DNA of 64,000 nt from Prochlorococcus sp. AG-676-L21 (GCA_003210915.1 QCUA01000003.1:1-64000), one strand, 5' to 3'; shown: positions 19,415 through 29,848, counted from the stretch's first letter. Notes: generated by a model from the sequence alone, not told the origin. A program made the numbers and translations.

Positions 19415-19540
19415 TTAATAATCGGTTGGTCCTTTTAATCCAAGGTAAAAAAAAGCTCCAAGACCGATCAATACTAAAACTCCCGCAATAGCGGCTGAGG
19501 GAACAAAACCCCCGATTGCAAAAGTTGCTAATTGACTCAT
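19415..19540 (-). CDS. 41-residue membrane microprotein, FAIGGF family copy 1
   Basis: The ORF starts at ATG 19540 and encodes MSQLATFAIGGFVPSAA followed by a Gly/Ala/Leu-rich membrane helix and a short tail ending GLKGPTDY. A second small gene at 52554-52691 begins MNLLASFAIGGFNPWAA, so the two are paralogues in their first 17 residues. Size and topology resemble the low-molecular-mass subunits of photosynthetic complexes, but I cannot match it to a named subunit. The related copy raises confidence that it is translated. Confidence 0.7.
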   Translation of the reverse strand: MSQLATFAIGGFVPSAAIAGVLVLIGLGAFFYLGLKGPTDY

Positions 19541-19625
19541 TATAATAAACAAAAATATAACTTAATAATATCAATAAAACCCATACAGGTCGTTAAAAAT
19601 TCTGACTCGAAGACAATTAAAATTA

Positions 19626-19853
19626 TTATGCAACTAAAGTTGCATCTTCATTCTCAGATGAAATTCTTATCCTCTCTTCTAGTTTAGGGCCATACAATTC
19701 ATTACCCCAAATCTCAACTCTAGAATCATTAGGAGCCATAAAAGTAAGAATATCAGTAGGAAATAAAACTCTCTCTAGAAAAAAATTCGAAGGGCCAATA
19801 CACCTCAAAACCACCATTCTGGAGCCTTCATTTTTATAAGAAAACTCAATCAT
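19626..19853 (-). CDS. DUF1830 family protein
   Basis: A 75-residue soluble protein with the DUF1830 pattern found in cyanobacteria: a short N-terminal beta segment, then IGPSNFFLERVLFPTDILTF near 18-38, and FMAPNDSRVEIWG, comparable with the family's NWYFERVVFPG and F-A-P-ELEI blocks. The role is unknown. It stands alone between microproteins and the glycerate kinase gene. Confidence 0.75.
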   Translation of the reverse strand: MIEFSYKNEGSRMVVLRCIGPSNFFLERVLFPTDILTFMAPNDSRVEIWGNELYGPKLEERIRISSENEDATLVA

Positions 19854-19946
19854 CTAAGAAAATCAAAAAGTTAATTAATTAAACACTAAGAAAATAAATT
19901 AAAAATGTATAAAAAATTACAAAATAAAATTTTATTTGGAAAAAGG

Positions 19947-20888
19947 TTATTTTAATCCGACACTAATTAGTTTTCTATCTTGATTTATCAATAATAAAAC
20001 ATCCGAACTTATAAGATCAAAACTCTCATGAGGGATAGATACATTTAACATGCGAAGAAAATCACTCAATTTATTATCTTTAAGAGAACTTCCCCTTTTA
20101 ACAAACATCCTTTTTTCTTGACTAGATTTCCAATCATTCATATATTCAAATTTCAAAGGTTTTAAATGCCAAATTTGATCAATCATGTTCCATATATCTA
20201 TGTAATGTTCTAAATTATTTTGGATATTATATCTGTATGAGGATTCAGAAGAACTCAATGGTGGTGAAATAATCTCAGAATTATCTGAATCTATAGATAA
20301 AGGTTTAACACCTAAAAACCAACCTTCTATTATTAGCAGATCAGGAGCTTCATATTTCCAATGAGATCTATCTCCTAAACCATTTCTTAAAGATTTATCA
20401 AAAACAGGTACATTCAATTGCCCATTATTTTTCCATTTAAGTAATTTTTCTTTCATTAAATCAATCGAATGACTGCCTGGAAAACCTCTGGAAACATTCC
20501 ATGGATTATTCTTAAGAGTTAATTCCATTTCTTTAGAAGGTAGATAAAAATCATCAATGGAAATAACAGATATTTTAAATTTTAATTTCAAAGATATAGT
20601 CTCCAACCATTTACCTAAAGTTGTTTTACCAGTCCCTGGAAGAGCTGAAATACCAATTATTTTCCGATCAGGAGAATTTTTATTAAATTTATATGCTTGT
20701 GATAAAAGAGGTAAGGCCAATCCCCAAATCCAATCATCATTTACATTATCATCCCAAAATTTATCAATGGAGAGTATCTCTTTCTTAAGATTCCAAAACA
20801 TAAACCATTCATCCAATGTTCTCCATCCAATTTGAGAAATTAATTTTTCAAAATCATCCAATGGAAATTCAATATTTAAATCTTTCAT
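19947..20888 (-). CDS. D-glycerate 3-kinase (GLYK-type)
   Basis: The 313-residue kinase has a P-loop ALPGTGKTT near 82-90 (K88), a DDFYLPSKEM substrate-site motif as in plant-type glycerate kinases, LLIIEGWFLGVKP and an MFVKRG segment. The family phosphorylates D-glycerate to 3-phosphoglycerate, the last step of photorespiration. Its start overlaps the stop of the phosphatase gene by 4 bases (ATGA), so here it is coupled to glucosylglycerate turnover, which would release glycerate. Related P-loop kinases are the main alternative. Confidence 0.88.
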   Translation of the reverse strand: MKDLNIEFPLDDFEKLISQIGWRTLDEWFMFWNLKKEILSIDKFWDDNVNDDWIWGLALPLLSQAYKFNKNSPDRKIIGISALPGTGKTTLGKWLETISLKLKFKISVISIDDFYLPSKEMELTLKNNPWNVSRGFPGSHSIDLMKEKLLKWKNNGQLNVPVFDKSLRNGLGDRSHWKYEAPDLLIIEGWFLGVKPLSIDSDNSEIISPPLSSSESSYRYNIQNNLEHYIDIWNMIDQIWHLKPLKFEYMNDWKSSQEKRMFVKRGSSLKDNKLSDFLRMLNVSIPHESFDLISSDVLLLINQDRKLISVGLK

Positions 20889-21688
20889 TGTTTACTTAAT
20901 ATTAATTTATTTATTAACTTATTTATTTCACTTTTCCAACCATAACCGTTTGGTTCACTCGCTAAAGTAAATCTATAGCCATTTAATTTCTCTAATAATT
21001 TCAAGTTTGGTCCACCAGGACTCGGAATTACAATTTTGTAATCTGAATTCAATAATAAAGGCAAATCATTAGGCGAATCTCCTAAACCAATAATTTTAAT
21101 ATTTGAATTATTTGAATATTTCTTTAGCGCATTTATTGCTTTTCCTTTGTTTGAGTTAATTGACAACATGTGACTCATCCTATTACCTCTAAAAATTTCT
21201 ACATTAAATCTTTTACAGCAAATATTAATCTCTTCTTCCTTTCCTTCAGGAGGATTTAAGAATGGCATACTCCAGTGTCTGTCCCTCATTAATTTTAAGG
21301 AATTGCCTTTTAATCCAGTTAGATCTGTTGCTTCTTTATCTGAGATGTTATTAAGTGGTACTAAATCATAATTAATTTCATTGGAAATACTACTTAAAAT
21401 TTTTTCAAGTTTTACGTATTTTTCTCCAAGAATAATCTCTCCGTTTACATTCTTTAAAGATTCACCATGTATGGCAGCTCCATTTTCAACGATAAAAGGA
21501 TCAGTTAAATTAAGTTGTTTTCTAATAACCTTAACTTCTGCGGCCGTTTTGCTGGTACATAGTATTACTGGGATAGATAGTTCTTGAAGCAATTTTATAG
21601 TTTCTTTTGCTGGAGTTAAATCATAAGAATGATCCATTAATGTTCCATCAACATCACTAACTACCCATAGGGAAGAATTTTCAATCAT
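20885..21688 (-). CDS. gpgP: glucosyl-3-phosphoglycerate phosphatase (MPGP-type HAD)
   Basis: A 267-residue HAD-IIB phosphatase with motif I SDVDGT (D12, D14), motif II CTSKT near 44-48, the cap domain, and the C-terminal GLGDSPNDLPLL motif. It belongs to the mannosyl-3-phosphoglycerate phosphatase group. Next to a GpgS-type synthase it is expected to dephosphorylate glucosyl-3-phosphoglycerate to glucosylglycerate. It overlaps the upstream phosphorylase gene by 8 bases and the downstream kinase by 4, so the three form one tight operon. Confidence 0.88.
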   Translation of the reverse strand: MIENSSLWVVSDVDGTLMDHSYDLTPAKETIKLLQELSIPVILCTSKTAAEVKVIRKQLNLTDPFIVENGAAIHGESLKNVNGEIILGEKYVKLEKILSSISNEINYDLVPLNNISDKEATDLTGLKGNSLKLMRDRHWSMPFLNPPEGKEEEINICCKRFNVEIFRGNRMSHMLSINSNKGKAINALKKYSNNSNIKIIGLGDSPNDLPLLLNSDYKIVIPSPGGPNLKLLEKLNGYRFTLASEPNGYGWKSEINKLINKLILSKQ

Positions 21689-23450
21689 CTGTCAAAAAAC
21701 AAAGCCAAATTACTTGAAAAGGATCAAGTTCAATATTATTAGAATTATATTTATTTGATGTTAGGTAATCCTGCATATTCAGATCATTATTAATTAATTT
21801 AGTAAATTTATATTCACTTAATCTATAGTTAATTTTGTTATCCGTCATATTGTGAATTGTAAATACAGCTTTTGAACCAATACCCCTTTTAATTACAACA
21901 ATATCACCTCTACTTCTAGATAAGCATTCCATCTTAGACTGAGGATGGAATTGAGGTAACATTGCTCTAATATCCATTGCATTTCTAAGATATTTAAGAT
22001 TTTTATTAGCATTAGATTCAGGATTTTTAAAAACAGCAGAAAGTTTCTCCGACTTAAATTTTTCCCTATTTAGATCTCTTCTTTGTCCTGTCATTGAAAA
22101 ACTTTTTATATCATTTTCTGAAGCCAGCAATGCCGGCAGATAAAAAGCAGGAACTCCTTTAAGTGACATTACAAGTAATTGCGATAACAAGAACCTTTGA
22201 TATTGAAAACGATTTGAATCTCTACCTGGATCCTCCATTGCGCTCCACCAACTAATATTTAATTCATATGGTTTATCTTCTCCATTTGATAATCTTCTAT
22301 GACTTACTAGACCTCCTCTTTTCTCGCAATTAATCAACAAATCTTTAATTCTTTGTTCATTCATTAGACCCTCTAAAGCCCTTAACCCTACCCCATCATG
22401 AGAAGCAGTGAAATTAAATAGCGTTGTAGTATTGGGTAATTCTGGCCAATCACAAATCCATGAATTTAAAATATCTGCTCTTGAAGTAATTATTGCTTCT
22501 AAAAGAAGAGGTGGTAATGGGAAATTATAAGCCATGTCAGCCTCATCCTCTGGTATTAAATAAGAAAGATTTTCCTTCTGCGGAACATTAGTTTCAGTAA
22601 TTAATACTCCATCATTTAGAAGGTCATTTAGTAATATTCTTAAAATTTTTACTATTGAATGTGCTTGTGGCAAATGCAAACATGTTGTACCAGGTTCCTT
22701 CCAAATAAAACCTACAGCGTCTAGTCTTAACCATTTAATACCATTTGATAAATAAGTAATAATCAGGTTAAGAAACTCTATTGTCATTTTGGGATTAAGC
22801 CAATTCAAATCAATTTGATCTGGACCAAAAGTTGTCCAAACTTGTTTTTGTCCATCCTCTGTATTTATTTGGGAAAAAAGAGATGAACTTCTTGGTCTGA
22901 TAACATTTTTCCAGTCAAGATCTTGTGAAGGAGAAAAGACATTAGATAAGCCAGGTTCTTGGCATTTAATAAATTGTTGAACCCATGGATGAGATGATGA
23001 AACATGGTTTAAAACTAAATCAGCCATTAAATAATGTTCATTAGAAATACTTTTCAGATCCTCCCATCTACCAAATTTTTCTTCTAAAGAATTATGACTT
23101 GATACAGCAAAACCACCATCACTAGTTGATTTCAGGAAAGGAAGAATATGAACTACTTTTGATAAACTTCCAAAATATTTACTTAGTAATTCTCGAAGCG
23201 TTACAAGTGTAGCTTCTCCTTTTTTATAAACCCCATCGGCATAGGTTATTAAAACAGCGTAAGATTCGTCCCATTTTTTATCGTCACTTATTTCTTCATA
23301 ACGAGACTTCTCTGAGAAATTATCTAAAATCTGCAATAATTGATTACAAATAAAGTTAAGCTCTTCGGTAGTATGATCCTCATAAATTGTTTCTAGCAAT
23401 TTATAGAGCCTTAATCTATCAAATTTTTTCTCTGAATCAATTTGCGTCAC
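21681..23450 (-). CDS. GH13 sucrose-phosphorylase-like enzyme, probable glucosylglycerate phosphorylase
   Basis: A 589-residue alpha-amylase-superfamily enzyme of the sucrose phosphorylase type. Catalytic residues are visible: nucleophile D244 in WLRLDAVG, acid/base E286 in LITETN, and the stabilising Asp at D352 in ASHDGVG. Subfamily GH13_18 contains sucrose, sucrose-6-phosphate and glucosylglycerate phosphorylases. The surrounding gpg genes favour glucosylglycerate plus phosphate giving glucose-1-phosphate and glycerate. Sucrose is the main alternative substrate. It is transcribed divergently from gpgS across only 50 bases. Confidence 0.85.
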   Translation of the reverse strand: MTQIDSEKKFDRLRLYKLLETIYEDHTTEELNFICNQLLQILDNFSEKSRYEEISDDKKWDESYAVLITYADGVYKKGEATLVTLRELLSKYFGSLSKVVHILPFLKSTSDGGFAVSSHNSLEEKFGRWEDLKSISNEHYLMADLVLNHVSSSHPWVQQFIKCQEPGLSNVFSPSQDLDWKNVIRPRSSSLFSQINTEDGQKQVWTTFGPDQIDLNWLNPKMTIEFLNLIITYLSNGIKWLRLDAVGFIWKEPGTTCLHLPQAHSIVKILRILLNDLLNDGVLITETNVPQKENLSYLIPEDEADMAYNFPLPPLLLEAIITSRADILNSWICDWPELPNTTTLFNFTASHDGVGLRALEGLMNEQRIKDLLINCEKRGGLVSHRRLSNGEDKPYELNISWWSAMEDPGRDSNRFQYQRFLLSQLLVMSLKGVPAFYLPALLASENDIKSFSMTGQRRDLNREKFKSEKLSAVFKNPESNANKNLKYLRNAMDIRAMLPQFHPQSKMECLSRSRGDIVVIKRGIGSKAVFTIHNMTDNKINYRLSEYKFTKLINNDLNMQDYLTSNKYNSNNIELDPFQVIWLCFLTDD

Positions 23451-23500
23451 TTTGAAAAAATCATCGAAGTATTAACACTATTCTGCACATCAAATAGAAA

Positions 23501-24727
23501 ATGGACTTTCAACAAGGTTTAATCACAACAATACATGAATATGGTGTCACTAAGGATCTACTTAGAGAATTAAATAAAAGTCTTAAGAAAAGATCTACAG
23601 CAATATTAATTCCGTGTCTATATGAAGAATTTGAACGGCCAGCGCTAAAAGAAATTAAAGAAGTTTTAAAAAATCTTACCGGATTAAATGAATTAGTTAT
23701 TGCTCTATCTGCAAAGACGACAGATCAAGTAAAATCTGCAAAATCATTTTTTGATTCAATGCCATTCCCTGTTCATATTCAATGGACAAATTCACCATCT
23801 GTAATTGAACTATTAAAAAATCAAGAAAAAAATGGATTGGAACTTCTTGGAACTCCAGGGAAAGGATGGGCGGTATGGCAAGGAATAGGGGTTGCGACAA
23901 GACAATCTGATGTAGTTGCTTTATTTGATGCTGACATAAGAACATTCACCCCTTTATATCCATCAAGAATGATTCTTCCCTTGTTAGACGAATCATATGG
24001 AATTTCCTATGTAAAAGCCTTCTATAGTCGATTATCATTAGAAACAAATCAATTACAAGGAAGAGCAACGAGATTATTTGTAGGCCCTTTATTGGCAAGC
24101 TTGGAGCAGTTAGTTGGAAATGGCCCCTTTTTGCAGTATTTACAATCCTTTAGATATCCTCTAGCAGGTGAATTTGCCTTTACAAAAGATTTAGCTATGA
24201 ATTTAAGAATTCCATGTGATTGGGGATTAGAGATAGGTCTTCTGTCAGAGGTTTATAGGAATGTCAGAACTTCAAAAATAGCTCAAGTTGACCTTGGATT
24301 ATTTGATCATAAGCATAAAACTATAGGATTATCATCCAAGGAGGGTCTTCAAAAGATGTGTACAGAAATTCTATCTAGTGTCTTAAGAGGACTTATGGAA
24401 CATCAAGCTCAGACTCTAACAAGCACTCAATTATCAACACTTGAAGTTCTTTATAAAAGAGTAGGAGAAGATAGAGTTAAACAATTTGGACTAGATTCTG
24501 CAGTTAATAAGCTTCCATATGACAGACATGAAGAGGAATTGTCTGTTCAAAAATTTGCAAAATTATTACGACCTGCTACTCAAGGCTACTTAGCAAATCC
24601 AACAACTCAACAACTTCCTAGTTGGTCAAGAGTTCTTTCATGTGAGAATAAGCTTCAAGAAGATTTAGCAAATGCAGGATCTAAAGAAATAAATACAACT
24701 AAAAAAGAATTAATTAATAACTACTAA
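23501..24727 (+). CDS. gpgS: glucosyl-3-phosphoglycerate synthase
   Basis: GpgS transfers glucose from NDP-glucose to 3-phosphoglycerate, the first step to the compatible solute glucosylglycerate. The 408-residue glycosyltransferase has a GT-A fold with [12 protein letters not shown] near 32-43, the KGWAVWQG donor-binding segment near 121-128, the metal-binding DAD at 143-145, and DWGLEIGLL, as in the GT81 family. Its last four bases overlap the stop of convergent ureC. The start lies 50 bases from the divergent phosphorylase, so the two share a promoter region. Confidence 0.92.
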   Translation: MDFQQGLITTIHEYGVTKDLLRELNKSLKKRSTAILIPCLYEEFERPALKEIKEVLKNLTGLNELVIALSAKTTDQVKSAKSFFDSMPFPVHIQWTNSPSVIELLKNQEKNGLELLGTPGKGWAVWQGIGVATRQSDVVALFDADIRTFTPLYPSRMILPLLDESYGISYVKAFYSRLSLETNQLQGRATRLFVGPLLASLEQLVGNGPFLQYLQSFRYPLAGEFAFTKDLAMNLRIPCDWGLEIGLLSEVYRNVRTSKIAQVDLGLFDHKHKTIGLSSKEGLQKMCTEILSSVLRGLMEHQAQTLTSTQLSTLEVLYKRVGEDRVKQFGLDSAVNKLPYDRHEEELSVQKFAKLLRPATQGYLANPTTQQLPSWSRVLSCENKLQEDLANAGSKEINTTKKELINNY

Positions 24728-26433
24728 AGTAAAAAATATTTTTGAGCCATCGGCACTTCTTCGAGAGGTTCACAAGAAAGTAATACTCCATCAGCAAATA
24801 CTTCATAAGTTTGTGGATCAACTGTGATATTTGGTAATTTATTATTCAATTTGAGATCTGATTTATTAATAGATCTTGTGTCTTCTACAGCCAAACATTT
24901 TTTTTGTAAAGAAAGTTTGTTAGGAATATCAAGTTCGATTGCATTTTTACTCAAAAAAGTGAACGAACTTTTTAAAAGTGATTGTCCATAATTCGCAAAC
25001 ATGGGTCTACCATGAACAGGTCCTGGCGTTGGAATTGAAGCATTTGCATCACCCATCTGAGACCAAACTATAGACCCCCCCTTGACGACTAGTTCTGGCT
25101 TAACACCAAAAAAGGAAGGTTTCCACAAAACCAAATCCGCTATTTTACCCTTTTCTATAGAACCAACAAACCTATTTATTCCATGAGCAATAGCTGGATT
25201 AATAGTAACTTTAGAGATATATCTTTTAACTCTATAGTTATCATTTCTATTAGAATCTTCAGGTAAAGGGCCTCTTTGCACTTTCATTTTATGCGCGGTT
25301 TGAAAAGTTCTTGTAATTACTTCACCAACTCGTCCCATAGCCTGTGAATCACTTGCAATAATTGAAAAAGCACCTATATCATGCAAAATATCTTCGGCAG
25401 CTATTGTCTCCCTCCTAATTCTTGACTCTGCAAATGCAATATCTTCTGGAATTTTAGAATCTAAATGATGACAGACCATTAACATATCAAGATGTTCTTC
25501 TAGAGTATTTTTGGTGTAAGGCCTAGTTGGATTAGTACTACTTGGTAAGACATTATTTTCTCCACAAATTTTAATAATATCTGGAGCGTGGCCACCTCCT
25601 GCTCCTTCAGTATGAAAAGTATGAATAGTTCTACCTGCAATCGCATTTATAGTATCTTCAACAAAACCTGCTTCATTCAAAGTATCAGTATGAATACATA
25701 CTTGAACGTCTAGATTATCTGCAACATTAAGACATGAATTTATCGTTGATGGAGTTGTACCCCAGTCTTCATGTAATTTTAAACCACAAGCACCAGCGTT
25801 TACTTGTTCAAAAAGATTTGTCTCATTAGATGAATTACCCTTCCCAAAAAAACCTAAATTCATAGGGAATGCTTCTGCAGATTGAAGCATACGTGATATA
25901 TGAAAAGCACCTGGAGTGCAGGTAGTAGCATTTGTTCCGGTAGCTGGCCCTGTTCCACCTCCTAACATAGTTGTCACGCCAGAAGCTAATGAAGTTTCTA
26001 TTTGTTGAGGACAAATAAAATGTATATGTGTATCTATAGATCCTGCAGTAAGAATGTGTCCTTCACCAGCTATTACTTCAGTTGAAGAGCCAATAATAAT
26101 ATTTATATTATCTTGTATATCGGGATTCCCAGCTTTACCAATTTCATAAATTTTTCCATCTTTCAATCCGACATCAGCTTTTACAATTCCCCACCAATCA
26201 ACTATTAAGGCATTAGTTATTACTGTATCCACAGCTCCATCATCTCTAGTTACTTGAGACTGGCCCATCCCATCTCTGATAACCTTTCCTCCTCCAAATT
26301 TTACTTCATCTCCATAAGTTGTGAAATCCTTTTCTACTTCAATTATTAATTCTGTATCTGCAAGTCTTACTCTATCTCCTCTTGTAGGTCCATATGTTTG
26401 AGCATAAGTTTTTCTATTAATTTTATAAGACAT
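24724..26433 (-). CDS. ureC: urease alpha subunit
   Basis: UreC is the nickel-containing catalytic subunit that hydrolyses urea to ammonia and carbamate. The 569-residue protein has all metal ligands: H136 and H138 in DTHIH, the carbamylated K219 in GLKLHEDW, H248 and H274, plus the MVCHHLD flap near 318-324. Length is standard. It is the last gene of ureA-ureB-ureC, each separated by 2-5 bases. Confidence 0.98.
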   Translation of the reverse strand: MSYKINRKTYAQTYGPTRGDRVRLADTELIIEVEKDFTTYGDEVKFGGGKVIRDGMGQSQVTRDDGAVDTVITNALIVDWWGIVKADVGLKDGKIYEIGKAGNPDIQDNINIIIGSSTEVIAGEGHILTAGSIDTHIHFICPQQIETSLASGVTTMLGGGTGPATGTNATTCTPGAFHISRMLQSAEAFPMNLGFFGKGNSSNETNLFEQVNAGACGLKLHEDWGTTPSTINSCLNVADNLDVQVCIHTDTLNEAGFVEDTINAIAGRTIHTFHTEGAGGGHAPDIIKICGENNVLPSSTNPTRPYTKNTLEEHLDMLMVCHHLDSKIPEDIAFAESRIRRETIAAEDILHDIGAFSIIASDSQAMGRVGEVITRTFQTAHKMKVQRGPLPEDSNRNDNYRVKRYISKVTINPAIAHGINRFVGSIEKGKIADLVLWKPSFFGVKPELVVKGGSIVWSQMGDANASIPTPGPVHGRPMFANYGQSLLKSSFTFLSKNAIELDIPNKLSLQKKCLAVEDTRSINKSDLKLNNKLPNITVDPQTYEVFADGVLLSCEPLEEVPMAQKYFLL

Positions 26434-26438
26434 AATAT

Positions 26439-26759
26439 TTAAGAATCTAAAGGACCATTAATTAAAGCATTAAAACCAAAGGCATTTCTATATCCTGAAT
26501 AAGGTACCAGTTTTACTTCTGTAGTATCTCCAGGTTCAAATCTAATAGCCGTTCCTGCAGGAATATCTAGACGCATACCAAGCGTAATTTCTCTTGTAAA
26601 AATTAAAGCTTTATTAGTTTCGAAAAAATGATAATGAGATCCAACTTGAATAGGTCTATCCCCAGTGTTAGAAACAGTTATAGTTTTCACATTTTTACCA
26701 GAATTTAATTCAATAAAACCATCTTCAGTAATTATTTCACCAGGTATTAAATAGTCCAT
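26439..26759 (-). CDS. ureB: urease beta subunit
   Basis: A 106-residue structural subunit with the conserved IPGEI N-terminus, the [19 protein letters not shown] block near 30-49 and [14 protein letters not shown]. It is a separate polypeptide from ureA and ureC, the usual bacterial arrangement. It lies 2 bases after ureA and 5 bases before ureC. Confidence 0.98.
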   Translation of the reverse strand: MDYLIPGEIITEDGFIELNSGKNVKTITVSNTGDRPIQVGSHYHFFETNKALIFTREITLGMRLDIPAGTAIRFEPGDTTEVKLVPYSGYRNAFGFNALINGPLDS

Positions 26760-26761
26760 AG

Positions 26762-27064
26762 TTAATTAATAGGATTATGAATAGTTACTAATTTAGTACC
26801 ATCTGGAAAGACAGCTTCAACTTGAACTTCATCGACCATTTCAGAGATACCATCCATTACTTGTTTTTTACTAAGCCAAGTTGTCCCTTCAGACATTAAT
26901 TGGCTAACACTTTTGCCATCTCTTGCACCCTCTAAAACTTGAAAGCTTAAGAAAGCAACTGTTTCCGGATAATTAAGTTTTAGACCCCTATTGAGCCTTC
27001 TTTCAGCTAGTTGTGCAGCTGAAAAAATTAATAGTTTATCTTTTTCTTGAGGTGAAAGATGCAT
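26762..27064 (-). CDS. ureA: urease gamma subunit
   Basis: A 100-residue structural subunit starting [13 protein letters not shown], with the [23 protein letters not shown]-type core and the [19 protein letters not shown]-terminus typical of UreA. It is the first gene of the ureABC operon; ureD lies 61 bases upstream on the same strand, so ureDABC may be one transcript. A GTTC-N5-GAAC palindrome sits in that gap at 27101-27113. Confidence 0.98.
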   Translation of the reverse strand: MHLSPQEKDKLLIFSAAQLAERRLNRGLKLNYPETVAFLSFQVLEGARDGKSVSQLMSEGTTWLSKKQVMDGISEMVDEVQVEAVFPDGTKLVTIHNPIN

Positions 27065-27125
27065 AAATAAAAAATTAATCTAAAAATTGTCTTTAAAAAA
27101 GTTCTAAATGAACATAATAACTAAT

Positions 27126-28019
27126 TTAAAGATCTTGCAAAGGCCATACACCCTGATATTCTGGCTTACAAAACCCACAAACAGTTCTTATTTGTGTCCA
27201 AATAGAAAAAAAACATTTTCTTGCATCTTGCGATGAAGTGCCCAAGAATCTTATTGATATCCCATTTTCTAAAGTTCCTAAAGACAAATAATTATTATTT
27301 TCTTTGAAAATTATTTTTATTTTTTCTTTTAAGTAACTTATTTTTGTTTTAGGAAATTCTTTTTCACATATCCAAATTAAAGAACCAAAAACTGGCTTAT
27401 AATCCATTCCACTTTTCGCTTCAAAACTAAATTTATTTAATTCAATTTGATCTACAAATTCCCAATCATCACATAAATTTCCATTCCTCATAATCTCTAA
27501 TTTTGATCTAAAAACGCCGCTCTCAATTGATTCGCCAGCAGAAGATCTTCCAAGTCTTATTAAATCTGTAAATAAAAAACTAGAGTTATCGGAAATCTTT
27601 ATATTAAATTCCTGTGAATATAATCCGTTTGCAAAAACTATGGTTTCTTGCGGGAGGTACTCTAAATGAGAATTATCAAGAATATTTATCTTTGTTTTCT
27701 GCGAAGAAAAAGTCCCTTCAGGATTAATTTTTGATCTACCAACTGATCCATATACTTTCTGAGCTGAAGAGGTGGTTAATAAAACTTTCGAATTAATTCC
27801 AATATTTGCTTCAAATTCAAGCAAATCACCGCCAACAAGTCCTCCTGCCGTATGAAGTATAGGTAAAATACATCTTCCCTCTTGGTCATAACTGCATTTT
27901 AGTAATTTATAGGGAGATGTAAATTTAGATTTAAAGATTGTTTTATCGTCTTTCCCAAAAATTGATTTATTATTAAAAAAATTTAAGAAACAATTACCTT
28001 CCCAAGAAGATTTAGACAT
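27126..28019 (-). CDS. ureD: urease accessory protein UreD
   Basis: UreD (UreH) scaffolds UreF and UreG on apo-urease during nickel insertion. The 297-residue protein has the family blocks [30 protein letters not shown], and [11 protein letters not shown]. It is the first minus-strand gene of the urease cluster and is divergent from ureE, with only 47 bases between their start codons, so both directions must be served by one compact promoter region. Confidence 0.95.
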   Translation of the reverse strand: MSKSSWEGNCFLNFFNNKSIFGKDDKTIFKSKFTSPYKLLKCSYDQEGRCILPILHTAGGLVGGDLLEFEANIGINSKVLLTTSSAQKVYGSVGRSKINPEGTFSSQKTKINILDNSHLEYLPQETIVFANGLYSQEFNIKISDNSSFLFTDLIRLGRSSAGESIESGVFRSKLEIMRNGNLCDDWEFVDQIELNKFSFEAKSGMDYKPVFGSLIWICEKEFPKTKISYLKEKIKIIFKENNNYLSLGTLENGISIRFLGTSSQDARKCFFSIWTQIRTVCGFCKPEYQGVWPLQDL

Positions 28020-28066
28020 AATTGTTTTCTTGAATACTCTATTTAAGTTACTAAAAATATTTTGTT

Positions 28067-28522
28067 ATGAGTAATAAAAAAGAAATTGTTGTAACTGATT
28101 GGATTAAGCAAAATTGCGATGAGGGTAATTATTTAAACCTTACACTAAGTTCTGATCAAAGAAGAGTCTTAAGGGGAAAAAGAAAATCAGATTGCAATCA
28201 AGAACTTCAATTACAATTACCAAGAGAGGGGAAATTGAATGATGGTGATATCCTTCGAACAAATCAAAAAAAACTCTTTATACAAATCATTGCGCAAAAA
28301 GAAAATTTAATAGAAATTACTGCTAAAAGGAATTTAGAGCTAATAAAGGTTGCTTATCATCTTGGAAATAGACATGTGGAAATTGAGATTAATGAAAATA
28401 TCTTATTAACTAAAAATGATTACATAATTGAGGAATTGCTTAAGAACTTTGATGTTATTTTCTCAAAAGTTGAAAAAAAGTTTTTTCCAGAAATAGGAGC
28501 TTTTCATCATGAAAAAAAATAA
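28067..28522 (+). CDS. ureE: urease accessory protein UreE
   Basis: UreE delivers nickel to the UreDFG complex. The 151-residue protein has the LTLSSDQRRVLRGKRK N-terminal domain and the YHLGNRHVEIEI metal-binding domain near 96-107. The C-terminal histidine tail is minimal (GAFHHEKK), in contrast to the His-rich tails of some UreE proteins, so it is a carrier rather than a nickel store. Its 3' end overlaps ureF by 14 bases. Confidence 0.95.
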   Translation: MSNKKEIVVTDWIKQNCDEGNYLNLTLSSDQRRVLRGKRKSDCNQELQLQLPREGKLNDGDILRTNQKKLFIQIIAQKENLIEITAKRNLELIKVAYHLGNRHVEIEINENILLTKNDYIIEELLKNFDVIFSKVEKKFFPEIGAFHHEKK

Positions 28523-29195
28523 CTTAGTTAAGTATTTATTAATTAGTCCAAGTTTACCTGTGGGAGGTTTTTGTTATTCTGAGGGATTAGAGAGTTATTT
28601 AAAAATTAAGAATTTAGAAGAATCAGACCATATAAGGGATTTAATTACAAATGAATTAAAAATTGGGCAAATTAGAATTGAAGCTAAATGTTTAATAGAA
28701 TTTTTTGATATTTTTGTAGAATTAAAAGTTGCTAATAATGTTAAAAATAACAAAAGAAGATTATTGAGTTTAGATAAATGGCTATTGTCTTTTAGAGATA
28801 CTGTTGAGATAAGAGATCAACAGACTCAAATGGCTAAATCACTTTTTGAATTGACTAAAGAATTTGGATTTGAATATTTATATGAAAAAAATAAAAATAT
28901 CTCTTGGTCTTTAGCATGGAGTTGGGCTTGCTTCTCTTTTCAAATAAATAAATTAGAAATGATCGAAAATTTTATATATGCATGGACTGCGAATCAACTT
29001 AGTGCTGCAATAAGACTTATACCCATGGGTTCAATAAAAGCACAAACTATTCAACTTGAGTTGTTGGATTTAATCTCAGAAGTTTCCCAAAAAATTGTAG
29101 ACAGTAATATCAATGATCTTTATGTTGGGAATATAAGCTTATCTATGGCTCAACAAAACCATAATGATCTATATACAAAACTTTTTAGAAATTAA
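28509..29195 (+). CDS. ureF: urease accessory protein UreF
   Basis: UreF gates GTP hydrolysis by UreG in urease maturation. The 228-residue protein has the conserved ISPSLPVGGFCYSEGLE N-terminus and the AAIRLIPMGSIKAQ segment near 175-188. It overlaps ureE by 14 bases and ends 3 bases before ureG, giving a tight ureEFG operon. Confidence 0.95.
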   Translation: MKKNNLVKYLLISPSLPVGGFCYSEGLESYLKIKNLEESDHIRDLITNELKIGQIRIEAKCLIEFFDIFVELKVANNVKNNKRRLLSLDKWLLSFRDTVEIRDQQTQMAKSLFELTKEFGFEYLYEKNKNISWSLAWSWACFSFQINKLEMIENFIYAWTANQLSAAIRLIPMGSIKAQTIQLELLDLISEVSQKIVDSNINDLYVGNISLSMAQQNHNDLYTKLFRN

Positions 29196-29198
29196 TTT

Positions 29199-29804
29199 AT
29201 GAGCAGCAAATTAAGAGTAGGAGTTGCGGGCCCAGTAGGCTCGGGAAAAACAGCATTAGTTGAAACTTTATGCATAGGTCTTAAAAAGGAATATAAAATA
29301 GCTGTTGTTACTAATGACATTTATACAAAAGAGGATGCTAATTTTCTCATAAAGAAAAAGATTTTAGAGGAAGGAAGAATTGTTGGAGTAGAAACTGGTG
29401 GTTGTCCTCATACTGCAATAAGAGAAGATTGTTCACTTAATAAAAATGCAGTAATGGATCTTGAAAACAAATATGATCCATTGGATTTTATTTTTGTTGA
29501 AAGTGGAGGTGATAATCTTGCGGCAAGTTTTAGTCCAGAACTTGTAGATTTATCTATTTACGTGATTGATGTATCGGCTGGGGATAAAATTCCGAGAAAA
29601 GGAGGTCCAGGCATTACAAGATCTGATTTGTTATTAATCAACAAAATTGATTTAGCTGATATGGTTGGTGCAAATTTAAATATTATGCAAAACGATACAG
29701 ATATGATGAGAGATGGTAAACCATGGTTTTTTACAAATCTTAGTTCCGGCAGTGGTGTTGATGATGTTATTAAGTATCTAGTCGGTCAAATACCAAACAT
29801 TTAA
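29199..29804 (+). CDS. ureG: urease accessory GTPase UreG
   Basis: UreG is the SIMIBI-class GTPase that drives nickel transfer to urease. The 201-residue protein has the P-loop [10 protein letters not shown] at 10-19, the [16 protein letters not shown] metal-binding segment with the CPH motif, [11 protein letters not shown], and NKIDLAD for guanine recognition. Nothing is unusual. The urt operon follows about 100 bases downstream behind its own regulatory site. Confidence 0.97.
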   Translation: MSSKLRVGVAGPVGSGKTALVETLCIGLKKEYKIAVVTNDIYTKEDANFLIKKKILEEGRIVGVETGGCPHTAIREDCSLNKNAVMDLENKYDPLDFIFVESGGDNLAASFSPELVDLSIYVIDVSAGDKIPRKGGPGITRSDLLLINKIDLADMVGANLNIMQNDTDMMRDGKPWFFTNLSSGSGVDDVIKYLVGQIPNI

Positions 29805-29848
29805 AGTCAAAAAAATAATCGGAAGTTTTATATTGGATTCAACAAAAT

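Noticed and set aside
27065-27125. NtcA site upstream of ureA
   Set aside because: The only palindrome has GT-N9-AC spacing, one base short of the NtcA consensus.
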